Positions 31,196 to 39,132 of a stretch of DNA of 39,255 nt are shown here, one piece after another. Position 1 is the stretch's first letter, and each line of letters opens with the position of its first letter. The notes below the pieces were generated by a model. That model made no database searches. It saw only the letters and a list, made by a program, of their open reading frames with translations, and was not told where the DNA came from. Source of the DNA: an uncultured Kiritimatiellota bacterium (GTDB lineage: Bacteria > Verrucomicrobiota > Kiritimatiellia > RFP12 > UBA1067); NCBI GenBank assembly GCA_934675625.1, contig CAKURH010000024.1, forward strand, positions 1 to 39,255, written 5' to 3'. Position numbers and translations under genes: made by a program.

Positions 31196-33985
31196 TCACC
31201 GCATGCGCTGGACGCGGCGGACGTAGGCGGCGGGGACCGGCTTGGGCGGCGTCGTCCAGACGTGCTCCAGCGTCGCCGCGACGGTCGCCGTCGCCAGCGG
31301 CGCATCGGGCAGCGCGCCGCCGAGGCGCCAGAGCGCGCCGACGCCGCCGAGGCGCACGCCGCCGAACCAGCAGAGCCCCTTGCTCGTCACGAGAACCGGG
31401 TCGAGCGGATTGCCCTCCGTCCCGGCGACGCCGCGCGCAAGGGTCGCCGTCCGCGTCTTCAGCAGCTCGCGGACGGACGGCGGCAGCCAGTCCGCGCCCT
31501 GCGCCGCCTCCAGCCGCATCGGCTTGCCGGGCAGGTCGCCGAACGGCACGATGCTGATCTGCAGCGCGTCCAGCTGCCGCCCCTTCATCCGCTCCTGCTG
31601 CCATTTCCCGTCCGCGCCCTTGTAGACCGCGCAGTTGAACGGCGCGCCCGCCGTCTCGAACCAGTGTCCGCCCGCCCGGACGTAGGCGCGGACGGCCTCG
31701 ACCGTCTCCAGCCCCCGTCCCGCGCCGACGCACGGGAAGTTCTCGCCATACGGGTTCACGACGGCGAGCCACTGCGTCGGCCCCGCCGCGAGCGCGGCCT
31801 TCAGCGCCTCCGCCGACGTGAGCCGCACCACCCGCACGCCCGTCGTCGCCGCGAACGGCGCGAGCGCCTTCAGCCACTCCGCCGGCTGCATCCGCGTGCC
31901 GCACAGCGGGGCGCCCGCGCCCAGGTCGAGAACGGCCACCTGCGCGCCGCGCGCCGTGCGGCAGGGCGCGTCCTTCGGCACCGCGACCGGCTTCTCGCCC
32001 GCCGCGAAGACCTTCGCGTAGACCCACTTGCCGTCCTTCGTCTCGACGAACGGGTCTTCGCCCTCCAGCCACGCCGCCGTCAGACCCGGCGCCTCGACGA
32101 AAAAGCCGTAGGGCGCAAGACGCCGTCCGCCGACCGTGCGCGGTACGTCGCCGAGGTTCGCCTGGACGGACACCTTCCCGTAGGTCGCCTCGATGACGCC
32201 GTCGTCCTCCAGCCGCGCGAGCGGCTTGCCGGACTTGATCAGCGGCTCCCGGTCGTGGCGGAACGCGACCAGCGGCTCGCCCGCGAGGCGCGAGACGACC
32301 TCTTTCTGGAGCAGGTGGACGTAGTCGTAGAGCGCGCGCTCGTTCCGGTCCGTGTTCAGGTGCGGATCGACGCCCAGAAACCGCTGGACATTCGTCCGAT
32401 AGGACATCTGGAAGCCCAGCGCCAGCATCCAGACGGCCTCGCGCGGATGGCGCACGGAGAGGCCGAGGTTGTGCATGTAGAACAGGCACTTGTCGTGGAA
32501 GAGCCGCAGCGAGACCGGCTCGATCGTCCACGTGTCCGCCGGGAAATCCTCCTTGAACAGCGGCAGCTGCATCTGGTCGGGCGTCATCGGCACGAGCCGC
32601 CATGTGCAGCCCATCAGCGCCGTGTTGTATTCCGCGAGATGGTCCCAGCCGTCCTCCGCCGCGATCGGCAGGCTGCGCGCATGCTCCTGCACCATCGAGA
32701 GCATGCCCTCGCTGTGGGCCGTCGGGCTCGGCGACGCCGGGTTGAAGTCCCAGATCCAGTCGCGTCCGCCGGTCTGGTCCTCGAACAGCAGGTCGGCGGG
32801 GACCTCCTCGACGAACTGCCGCACGGTGCGCCGGTTCCCCTCGTGGGAGCCGGGGTGGAAATAGGTCTGCACGAAGCCCTTGTCCTTGTTGCGGTGGCCG
32901 TAGGCCTCGCGGCGCCACTTGCCGTCACGCTGAATCGCGAGCGCGCCGTCGCCCCACTTCCGGAACGTCGGCCCGCGCGGCTCGTCGCACCACCAGGTCG
33001 GGTTCGTGTAGGGGCAGAACACATGCCCGCGCGCGCGCAGCGCCTCCACGACCTCGCGGAAGCGCGCCTGCGTGCCGAACTTCGGGTTCGGCGGCAGCAC
33101 GTCGGGATACTGCTTGTCAAACCCGCCGTGCAGGAACGACGACGTGTGGACGAGCGTTGGCACGGGCAGCGCCTCCTGAAGCGTCATCAGCGTCTCGGTC
33201 GTCACGTCGCCCGTCAGCACGAGCGGCGCGCGCTTGAGCCGTTCGAGCGTCGCCGCGTCCTTCACCTTGTCCGCGAGCGTGCGGCGGAAGCCGTTCGCCG
33301 CCGCGTAGTCCGCAAGCGCGGCCTCCAGCGTCAGCCCGGAGGAGATGCGCACCTTCGGCGACGTCCACGTGCCGCCGACCTTGGCCCAGAGCGCGAAGGA
33401 ATGGTCGTACCAGCCGCCCTTCGCGTCGCCACCGACGCCCGTCGCGCCCGGGTTGAACGGCGTGCGGTTCTCCCACGGCTCGATCCCCGTGCGCGGCTGG
33501 AGACCGTAGACGGCGACGGTCGCGCCGTCCACCGTCTCCAGGAAGGCGAAGTCCGCAAACAGGGTCGGATACTGCACGCGGTAGGAGAGGTAGGGCCGAC
33601 GCTTGTCGCCCGTCGGCCGGAAGAACTTCGCGTTGAACGCCATGCCAAGGCCGTAGTTGCCGCGCCCCGGATAGACGAACCGCTTCACCGACTCCGACGC
33701 GAACCGGCGGCGCGCGGGGAACTCGCAGGACGAGACCGCCTTCATGCCCCGGTTCACGAGCGAGATCCGGAAGTCGCGCCGCCCGTCGCCCGCCGGCTCA
33801 GCCGTCACCGTCACGTCGAGGTCGGGCGAGCGCCAGTCGCGCCGCGTCACGCCGCCCTGCACGGACTCGGACACCGTCCCCTTCCACGCGCTCGCGGCGA
33901 GGCGCGAGCCGTCCTCGAACTCCAGGCGCCACGCGCCGAATTCCCCGACGGCCATCGCCGCCGCCAACAGGCATCCAGCAATCAT
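31196..33985 (-). CDS. DUF6259 secreted glycosidase-like protein with amidotransferase-like C-terminus
   Basis: A 929-residue exported protein. Signal peptide (to about residue 13), an N-terminal beta-sandwich (to about 230), then a TIM-barrel-like DUF6259 domain with SSFLHGGFDKQYPDVLPPNP, RARGHVFCPYTNPTWW and LLFEDQTGGRDWIWDFNP, where acidic residues after the strand fit a catalytic carboxylate. The last part (about 690-929) has LDLGAGAPLCGTRM and VEAVRAYVRAGGHWFETAGAPF, similar to ThuA/glutamine-amidotransferase-like domains that often follow glycosidase domains. DUF6259 proteins are presumed glycoside hydrolases of unknown substrate. The ATG at 33985 has an AGAGG site and follows the SUMF1 gene by 12 bp, so it is the last gene of the glycan operon. 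Confidence 0.8.
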   Translation of the reverse strand: MIAGCLLAAAMAVGEFGAWRLEFEDGSRLAASAWKGTVSESVQGGVTRRDWRSPDLDVTVTAEPAGDGRRDFRISLVNRGMKAVSSCEFPARRRFASESVKRFVYPGRGNYGLGMAFNAKFFRPTGDKRRPYLSYRVQYPTLFADFAFLETVDGATVAVYGLQPRTGIEPWENRTPFNPGATGVGGDAKGGWYDHSFALWAKVGGTWTSPKVRISSGLTLEAALADYAAANGFRRTLADKVKDAATLERLKRAPLVLTGDVTTETLMTLQEALPVPTLVHTSSFLHGGFDKQYPDVLPPNPKFGTQARFREVVEALRARGHVFCPYTNPTWWCDEPRGPTFRKWGDGALAIQRDGKWRREAYGHRNKDKGFVQTYFHPGSHEGNRRTVRQFVEEVPADLLFEDQTGGRDWIWDFNPASPSPTAHSEGMLSMVQEHARSLPIAAEDGWDHLAEYNTALMGCTWRLVPMTPDQMQLPLFKEDFPADTWTIEPVSLRLFHDKCLFYMHNLGLSVRHPREAVWMLALGFQMSYRTNVQRFLGVDPHLNTDRNERALYDYVHLLQKEVVSRLAGEPLVAFRHDREPLIKSGKPLARLEDDGVIEATYGKVSVQANLGDVPRTVGGRRLAPYGFFVEAPGLTAAWLEGEDPFVETKDGKWVYAKVFAAGEKPVAVPKDAPCRTARGAQVAVLDLGAGAPLCGTRMQPAEWLKALAPFAATTGVRVVRLTSAEALKAALAAGPTQWLAVVNPYGENFPCVGAGRGLETVEAVRAYVRAGGHWFETAGAPFNCAVYKGADGKWQQERMKGRQLDALQISIVPFGDLPGKPMRLEAAQGADWLPPSVRELLKTRTATLARGVAGTEGNPLDPVLVTSKGLCWFGGVRLGGVGALWRLGGALPDAPLATATVAATLEHVWTTPPKPVPAAYVRRVQRMR

Positions 33986-33997
33986 CCATTGTCCTCT

Positions 33998-35330
33998 TTA
34001 CGGGATGGCGTCGGGCGTCACCGTCAACGCAACACGGAAGCCGAAGTGGAACTGCTCATCACCCGGTATCTTCGGGCCGCGCGTGGCCGAGCGGCACCAA
34101 TTCGGAGATTCCTTGATCGAACCGCCGCGGAAGACGCGCCACGGATTTGCAACCTGAGACGGCCCGACGTTCGGATCAACGGTTCCGTCCAAGACCTCCT
34201 GATACCAGTCGAGCGTCGCCTCCCAGACGTTGCCGAGCATGTCGTAGAGGCCGAAGGCGTTCGGCGCGTAGCTGCCGACAATCGACGTGCCGCCGACATC
34301 CGGATCCGTCTCGGGCGGATAGGCGGAATCGCTCGCCGTCTGGTAGCCCCCCGAATACCTGTCACGCCCGAGGCGGTTCAAGTTGGTCGGATCCTGCGAG
34401 CCCAGAAGCTCCGTGCCGTCGTAGAGCGCCGCACCGCAGCCCGCGCGGCAGGCGAACTCCCACTGCGCCTCCAGCGGCAGATCGAAGAGGATGCCACCCG
34501 TGTGCGTACGCAGCGCGGCGAGGAAGGTGTCACCCGAGACGGCGTGGCCGTCGATCGGCCAGTCGTAGCCGTCAGCGGCCTTTCCGCGAATGCGGTCATA
34601 GCTCATGTTCTGGAGCGGACGCATCTCGCGGCGCGCCGTGTAGTAGCTCGGCCACGTGCCCATCAGGTTGAAGTACTGCTTCTGCGTGACGGGGTAGACG
34701 CCGATGTAGAAGTCGTTCGTCAGCGTGACGAGGCGCGGCGTCTCGCGCGGCATGATGATGCCGACCTCATTCGCGGGCGCACCCATGCGCCACGTGACAT
34801 TCTCCGCCGGGCACTTGCGCAGGACGAGGAGGTCCGTCTTGTAGGCGTCGTTCGTCACGCCGCCGTAGGGTAGCTCCTCCGCGCGCGCGAAATAGCGGAC
34901 GGCGTTCCCGCCCTTCACCGCGAGGTCAACGACCATGTAGGGCGGCGGCTCGTTCAGCGCCCACGCGGACACCTTCGCCGTCACGGAGCCATCGGCGACG
35001 ACGTTGCCGCGCCACGCCTTGCAGGGCTGCCACGAAACCGCATGCGTACCGGCCTCGACGCGACGATTGACGTCGCCCGCCATGTGCGTCAGGTGCTCCG
35101 AACCGATTGACACGCCGTTCGTCAGGATGTCGACCGTCACGATGGCGGGCGCGCCCTCCAGCTCGTAGCCGATCGTCACGCGCTTCGACGTCGCGTCCTG
35201 CGCGAACGTCACGCTACCCTCCCTGACGACAGGGCCGGCGGCAAGGGCTACCCCCCCCCCCCCCCATCAAAATTGCGGCCGAAACGGCAAAAACCGTCAC
35301 TTTTCCCTTGTTTCTCTTGTGCGTGTTCAT
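33998..35330 (-). pseudogene. Secreted SUMF1-domain protein, frame interrupted by a 15-bp poly-G tract (possible phase-variable gene)
   Basis: From an ATG at 35330 with a perfect GAAGGAG site the minus strand codes for a signal peptide MNTHKRNKGKVTVFAVSAAI, then meets 15 Gs (35265-35251). With 15 Gs the frame ends at a TAG near 35217. With 14 or 17 Gs it would run on into VALAAGPVVREGSVTFAQD and the full protein of about 440 residues. The body has an N-terminal beta module and a SUMF1 domain: NDFYIGVYPVTQKQYFNLMG, FDLPLEAQWEFACRAG, FGLYDMLGNVWEATLDWY, WRVFRGGSIKESPNWCRSATR and FGFRVAL. A GTG at 35212 with GGGAGG upstream could start a form without signal peptide in the off phase. Coded in the glycan operon between a small secreted protein and the DUF6259 gene. 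Confidence 0.85.
35251..35265. repeat. 15-bp homopolymeric C/G tract
   Basis: Fifteen consecutive C on the plus strand (G in the coding strand), the only long homopolymer in the window, placed in the signal-peptide coding part of the SUMF1 gene. Such tracts change length by slipped-strand mispairing and switch genes in Campylobacter and Neisseria. An assembly or sequencing error in tract length is the main alternative. Confidence 0.9.
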
Positions 35331-35380
35331 CTTGTGTTCTCCTTCGTGTGTATTTTGTGTGTTGTGGTTTTCTTCGCAAG

Positions 35381-35653
35381 TCAGCGAATCAAAAAGACGA
35401 TTCCGCGCGGCGAAGCGTCGATGCTCAGCCCGCGCAGCAGCGCAAACGAATAGACCCAGGCGTCCAGCTCGGACGCTGCGTCGGATTCGGCGACGGCGAC
35501 GTTGCGCGCCACAAGCGACGGCACGGCCGCCGAGACGGCCGACTGCGGCACGGGTTCCGTGCGCTTGGACGTGTCATACGTCCACGGCACCTCGTCGGCA
35601 GACGCGCCGACGGCGGCGGCTGTTGCTAAAGCCAGTATCAGCGATTTCATCAT
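35381..35653 (-). CDS. Small secreted protein of unknown function
   Basis: A 90-residue protein with a clear signal peptide (MMKSLILALATAAAVGASA, cut before DEV) leaving about 71 residues: DTSKRTEPVPQSAVSAAVPS, an acidic/Ala segment and a C-terminal beta-like LSIDASPRGIVFLIR. No family recognised. An AAGGACAAAGG ribosome site precedes the ATG pair at 35653/35650. It lies 15 bp after the GH5-like gene and 50 bp before the SUMF1 gene in the same direction. Confidence 0.7.
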   Translation of the reverse strand: MMKSLILALATAAAVGASADEVPWTYDTSKRTEPVPQSAVSAAVPSLVARNVAVAESDAASELDAWVYSFALLRGLSIDASPRGIVFLIR

Positions 35654-35668
35654 CCTTTGTCCTTTCCT

Positions 35669-36874
35669 TTATTTCTGTTTGTTCTTGTTGGCCTCCGCGA
35701 AGTCCGCGTCGGCCTGCTTGTTGAAGCGGCGGATGAGGGCGATCTCCTTCGGGTCGTAGGGGCGGAGCGACGGACGCAGCAGGTCGTGAAACCACTTGGT
35801 CACGTCAATCGTATCCGCCAGCTTCGGGTCGCGCTCGATCGACCGCCACGTCATCTCCCATGGCTCGTGCGTCTGGTAGCGCCCGTTGACGAGACCCCAG
35901 TTCAGCGTCCCGATCCTCTCCAGGTAGAACAGCGGATAGTTGTCGAAGACGTCGCAGTGGAACGTCCGCGCCAGCCATTCCGTGTTGACGAGCGGACGCC
36001 CATAGTGCCGCTTCAGCTTGGCGATGAGGCGCACGTGCTTCTCGAAGTTCAGGTAGCAGTGGTAGGACACGATGTCCGACAGCTCGCCCGCGAGGAACTG
36101 CGCGGGGTTCTCGTCCGGCACCGTGCCGTAGTCGCCCTTCCAGAGGTCGGCCGCGAGCGGCTGGATCGGGTTGATTCGCCACGCCAGCTCGAACATTTCG
36201 CGCAGCGGCTCGACGCTCGCCTTCTCGCGGTAGGAATTGCCCGGTTCGTTCCAGAGGTTCCAGAAGAGGATACGGTCATCTGCGCGATACTTGACCATCA
36301 GCTCTTCGCACATCGCGTAGAACTTCGGCTTGAGGTCGGGGTCGTCCACGGGCGAGTGGCCCATCTCGCCGGGGAAGCTGCCGTGCTGGGACATCTTGCG
36401 CCCGCCGTGGTAGCCGATGTCGCAGGGCTGCGGGCCCGGCTTCGGCAGCTGCCAGATGCGCTTCGGGCGCATGCAGTCGTTGCCGAGGATGACGATGGCG
36501 CGCATCTTATGCTTCGCGAGAATCGCGAGGGCGCGCTCGAAGTTTGCCATGAAGCTGTCGTGCTCGGCGAGCCACACGCCGAAGCCCTGGAGCTCGACGG
36601 CGACGCGCATCGCGTTGAAGCCGATGTCCTCGGCGGCGGCGAGCTCGCGGTCCATCTCCTCGAAGCGCGCGTCCGCGCCGAGGGACTGCCACTGGTCGAC
36701 GCGGTTGGCCGCGCTCGCGGGCATGTAGTTGCAGCCGCGAATCCACGGCTGGGCGTTATACCATTCCCACGCCTTCTCCTTCGTCCACGGCCCCTGCCGG
36801 GCCGCAAGCGCGTTCAGGGCCGACAGGGCCACCGCCCCGCCCAAAACCACCATTTTCTTCGTTTTCTGTCGCAT
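35669..36874 (-). CDS. GH5-like secreted glycoside hydrolase
   Basis: A 401-residue exported (beta/alpha)8 glycosidase of clan GH-A. Signal peptide to about residue 24 (VALSALNALA). The barrel has ENLWNEP-type strand 4 motif FWNLWNEPGNS with acid/base Glu210, and strand 7 VNTEWLART with nucleophile Glu299; further barrel cues are DIGFNAMRVAVE and VSYHCYLNF. It cleaves beta-linked polysaccharide, probably with retention, but the substrate cannot be told. The ATG at 36874 has AAAGGAG and begins the signal peptide; the upstream ATG at 36913 has none. It is preceded by a promoter/operator block duplicated at 38294-38381. Confidence 0.85.
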   Translation of the reverse strand: MRQKTKKMVVLGGAVALSALNALAARQGPWTKEKAWEWYNAQPWIRGCNYMPASAANRVDQWQSLGADARFEEMDRELAAAEDIGFNAMRVAVELQGFGVWLAEHDSFMANFERALAILAKHKMRAIVILGNDCMRPKRIWQLPKPGPQPCDIGYHGGRKMSQHGSFPGEMGHSPVDDPDLKPKFYAMCEELMVKYRADDRILFWNLWNEPGNSYREKASVEPLREMFELAWRINPIQPLAADLWKGDYGTVPDENPAQFLAGELSDIVSYHCYLNFEKHVRLIAKLKRHYGRPLVNTEWLARTFHCDVFDNYPLFYLERIGTLNWGLVNGRYQTHEPWEMTWRSIERDPKLADTIDVTKWFHDLLRPSLRPYDPKEIALIRRFNKQADADFAEANKNKQK

Positions 36875-36890
36875 TGGAATCTCCTTTCTA

Positions 36891-36978
36891 GTTGATGGCG
36901 CATATTGTATCATAAATTCGGCCAGAGAAGATACATCTTTTTACACACAAAAATGTGTCTTATTGGGCAGTCGAGACT
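36891..36978 (-). repeat. Promoter/operator block, copy 1 (before the GH5-like gene)
   Basis: 88 bp with a close copy at 38294-38381. On the minus strand it holds the end of the preceding gene (KVSTAQ, stop), an inverted repeat ACACATTTTT-N6-AAAAAGATGT (36958-36933), the phrase CCGAATTTATGATA, a TACAAT -10 box (36909-36904) and GCGCCATCAAC. The shared sequence implies shared control of both genes or a past duplication of the gene border. Confidence 0.85.
36904..36909 (-). promoter_or_regulatory. -10 box of the GH5-like gene
   Basis: Minus strand TACAAT, about 30 nt before the start codon. No -35 match is seen at 17 bp; an inverted repeat lies upstream instead, so the promoter may depend on an activator. 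Confidence 0.5.
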
Positions 36979-38261
36979 TTCTCTGTCCGCTCGCGGCCAT
37001 TCGTCTGCGTCCAGCGGCCCGCGAAGTCGACGTCCTCGACAGTCATCTTCTCGACCTTCCCCTTCGTCTCCAGGAACGGAATCGGCGCTTCCAGCGCGTT
37101 CGACATCTTGCAGTCGCGCACGGTCAGCTTGCGTACCGTCGCCGGCTCGTCGATCCGGAGCGTCGCGACGGGCACCGTCTTCTCGTCGCGGCTGAGGCCC
37201 TCGACCGTGAGCCGCCCGACGTCCACCGCGCCCTCGACCCAGATGAGCGGGAAGTTCGTGCGCGAGTGCGTTCCGATGTTCTCCGGCGAGAGCGTCTTCG
37301 CCGCGAAGGCGTCGCGGATCACGATGTCGTCAAAGACGCCGCGCGTCTTCCGCTCGCGGAAGAAATGCGTCAGCCCCACCATGTACGTGTAGAAGTTCCC
37401 GTGGACGTTCCGGATCGTGACGCGCTTCAGGTTCGCGCCCGTCGAGAGGAGCCGCACCGCGCTGTGGCAGTAGTCGGCGTAGAGCCCGTCGATGTCGACG
37501 TCGGTGATGTCGCCCTCCTCCTGCGCGCACTGCCCGTCGTTCGCGTTCAGGGCCACCATGTCGTCGAAGCACGTGCCGCGCAGGTTCGAGATCTTCCCGT
37601 GGTGGCACCAGCCGTCGAGATGCACGCCGTCCATGTTGAGGAAGATCGGGTTGCACGTCGTGTAGTCAAACGTGAGGTCGTCCACGAGGAAATAGGACGT
37701 GCGGCAGAAGGCGAGGCCGTAGGACGTCGGGTTTCGGATCGTGAGGCCCCTGACGGTCATCCCCTCCACGTTCGAGAAGCGCATCGCCATGCCGAAGAAA
37801 AAGCCGTTCTCGTGCTTCGGCGGCAGGCCGCCCGCGCGCGGCGGCGTGCAGTGCCGGAGCTGCTGGGGGTTCGGCGACTGGTCGAGGTTCGCCATGTCCC
37901 AGACGCCGCCCGTGAGCGCGATGCGGCGGTCGCTTCCGCCGACATAGCCCCTGTTCTCAACCATCGGGCAGTCCGACCCCGGCGCGAGGCGGACGACCGA
38001 GAAGCGGTCGAGCCGCAGTTCGGTGTCCGAGCCGATGCGGAGCGTCTTCGAGATGCGGTAGTGTTTCGCTGGCGGCGGCAGGTAGACGCAGGGCGTCCCG
38101 GAATCGAGCCGCGCCTGGATCGCCGCCGTGTCGTCCGCCACCCCGTCGCCGACGAGCGGCGGCAGGCCGTCGCAGACCGCACCTGCGCGCGCCTTAGGCG
38201 CAAACGCCGCCGCGCAGACCGCAACAGCGCCCATCATGACCATTGTCCTTGTCTTCATCAT
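36960..38261 (-). CDS. Pectate-lyase-fold (right-handed beta-helix) secreted enzyme
   Basis: A 433-residue exported protein. Signal peptide to about residue 26 (AAAFAPKARA), then the Pectate_lyase_3/GH28-related start LVGDGVADDTAAIQARLDSG with CVYLPPPAKHYRISKTLRIG, followed by repeated beta-helix turns (GMTVRGLTIRNPTSYGLAF, FDDMVALNANDG, ITDVDIDGLYADYCHSAVRLL, LKRVTIRNVHGNFYT). Polysaccharide lyases and hydrolases such as polygalacturonases share the fold; the acidic residues in FDDMVALN may be catalytic, as in GH28. The ATG at 38261 has AAAGGAAAAC and starts the signal peptide; the 15 upstream residues read across the leader. It lies 85 bp before the GH5-like gene. Confidence 0.8.
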   Translation of the reverse strand: MMKTRTMVMMGAVAVCAAAFAPKARAGAVCDGLPPLVGDGVADDTAAIQARLDSGTPCVYLPPPAKHYRISKTLRIGSDTELRLDRFSVVRLAPGSDCPMVENRGYVGGSDRRIALTGGVWDMANLDQSPNPQQLRHCTPPRAGGLPPKHENGFFFGMAMRFSNVEGMTVRGLTIRNPTSYGLAFCRTSYFLVDDLTFDYTTCNPIFLNMDGVHLDGWCHHGKISNLRGTCFDDMVALNANDGQCAQEEGDITDVDIDGLYADYCHSAVRLLSTGANLKRVTIRNVHGNFYTYMVGLTHFFRERKTRGVFDDIVIRDAFAAKTLSPENIGTHSRTNFPLIWVEGAVDVGRLTVEGLSRDEKTVPVATLRIDEPATVRKLTVRDCKMSNALEAPIPFLETKGKVEKMTVEDVDFAGRWTQTNGRERTEKVSTAQ

Positions 38262-38293
38262 CTGTTTTCCTTTCGAGTTGTTTTCCTTATCTG

Positions 38294-38381
38294 GTTGACG
38301 GCGCACAGTATATCATAAATTCGGTCCGCGTATCGACATCTTTTTACATAAAAAATATGTCTTATCGGGCAGTCGAGATTT
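38294..38381 (-). repeat. Promoter/operator block, copy 2 (before the pectate-lyase-fold gene)
   Basis: Close copy of 36891-36978 (offset 1403 bp). It contains a vestigial gene end (KISTAR, stop, versus KVSTAQ in copy 1), an inverted repeat ACATATTTTT-N5-AAAAAGATGT (38360-38336), CCGAATTTATGATA and a TATACT -10 box. Only this end of the former upstream gene is left. Confidence 0.85.
38307..38312 (-). promoter_or_regulatory. -10 box of the pectate-lyase-fold gene
   Basis: Minus strand TATACT, about 45 nt before the ATG at 38261, at the place equivalent to the TACAAT box of copy 1. No -35 match seen. Confidence 0.5.
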
Positions 38382-38432
38382 TTCCGCACTGAATTCTCAT
38401 TTCAACCGCTCACAAAAGACAACACCCTGCGC

Positions 38433-38990
38433 CTACGGACTAGAAGCGTATGGGGCTTTCGTGTCGTAGCCCTTCAGCGCTTGATCCGCAGCGGAGCGTC
38501 GAGAACGTGCCGTCGGTGCGGACATCTCAAATTCCAGCGTGCCGCCCTTCACGATGTCGGCCTGTCGGATGCGGCGTTCCGCGAGCTCCACGCCGTTCAG
38601 CTTCACGGACGTCACGACGTAATTCGCCTTCGCCTGATTCCGCGCGATCACCGTGAACGTCGCCGGCTTGAACGGCGCGCCAATCCACCCGGACGTCAAA
38701 GCCGCGAAAGCCCTTCGACCAGGCTTCGGCCAGCAGCATCTCGGCGCAGCCGCCGACCATCTGGCCCGAATAGCCGGGATTCGGCCACTTCGGCAGCCAC
38801 CCGCCCTCCCGATAGGCGTTGAGCAGCGCATTCATCATGCCGTCGACGCGCTGCGGGGCGATGAGCGTCAGCAGGGCGTGCTCGGCCCGGTAGGTGTCCC
38901 ACATCGAGTAGTTGGTGTACATGTCGCCATCGTGCACGTTCCCGTCATACGGGGCGGCTCCTTCTGAGCGACGCCCTCCATTTCGTCACG
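38433..38990 (-). pseudogene. Decayed GH92 alpha-mannosidase gene
   Basis: Two minus-strand frames hold pieces of a family GH92 (exo-alpha-mannosidase) gene. One (about 38960-38690) has YDGNVHDGDMYTNYSMWDTY, RAEHALLTLIAPQRVDGMM and GYSGQMVGGCAEMLLAEAW then GFRGFDV; the other (about 38690-38450) has the family's C-terminal beta domain, FTVIARNQAKANYVVTSVKL and IVKGGTLEFEM. They are joined by a large internal deletion of about 350 codons and a frame change near 38690; the N-terminal half is also missing. Intact enzymes are about 700-800 residues. Its presence shows the locus once carried another glycan-degrading gene. Confidence 0.8.
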
Positions 38991-39098
38991 TCTGACGGAA
39001 AAGGGACTCCGCCGGGACAAGGAAGTCGAAATAGCCGTTTTCCTCAATCTCTGGCGCAAGTTCCCCGTTTTCAACCGCCGGAAAGTATAGCAAAAATC

Positions 39099-39132
39099 GG
39101 GCGGCTAAATCAACTTTGCCATTTAGCCGCCC
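39099..39132 (-). terminator. Intrinsic terminator for a gene beyond the right edge
   Basis: A perfect 12-bp inverted repeat GGGCGGCTAAAT / ATTTAGCCGCCC with a 10-nt loop. On the minus strand it is followed by CGATTTTT, so it acts for transcripts entering from the right edge. It is directly followed by TTGCTATACT (TATACT -10-like, 39090-39085), a possible promoter for the former GH92 gene. Nothing else is recognised in 38991-39255. Confidence 0.75.

Noticed and set aside
28688..34873. Plus-strand open frame of more than 2000 codons
   Set aside because: It is the antisense of yraN, comM, DUF6259 and SUMF1 genes; Arg/Val/Ala-rich low-complexity product caused by high GC third positions.
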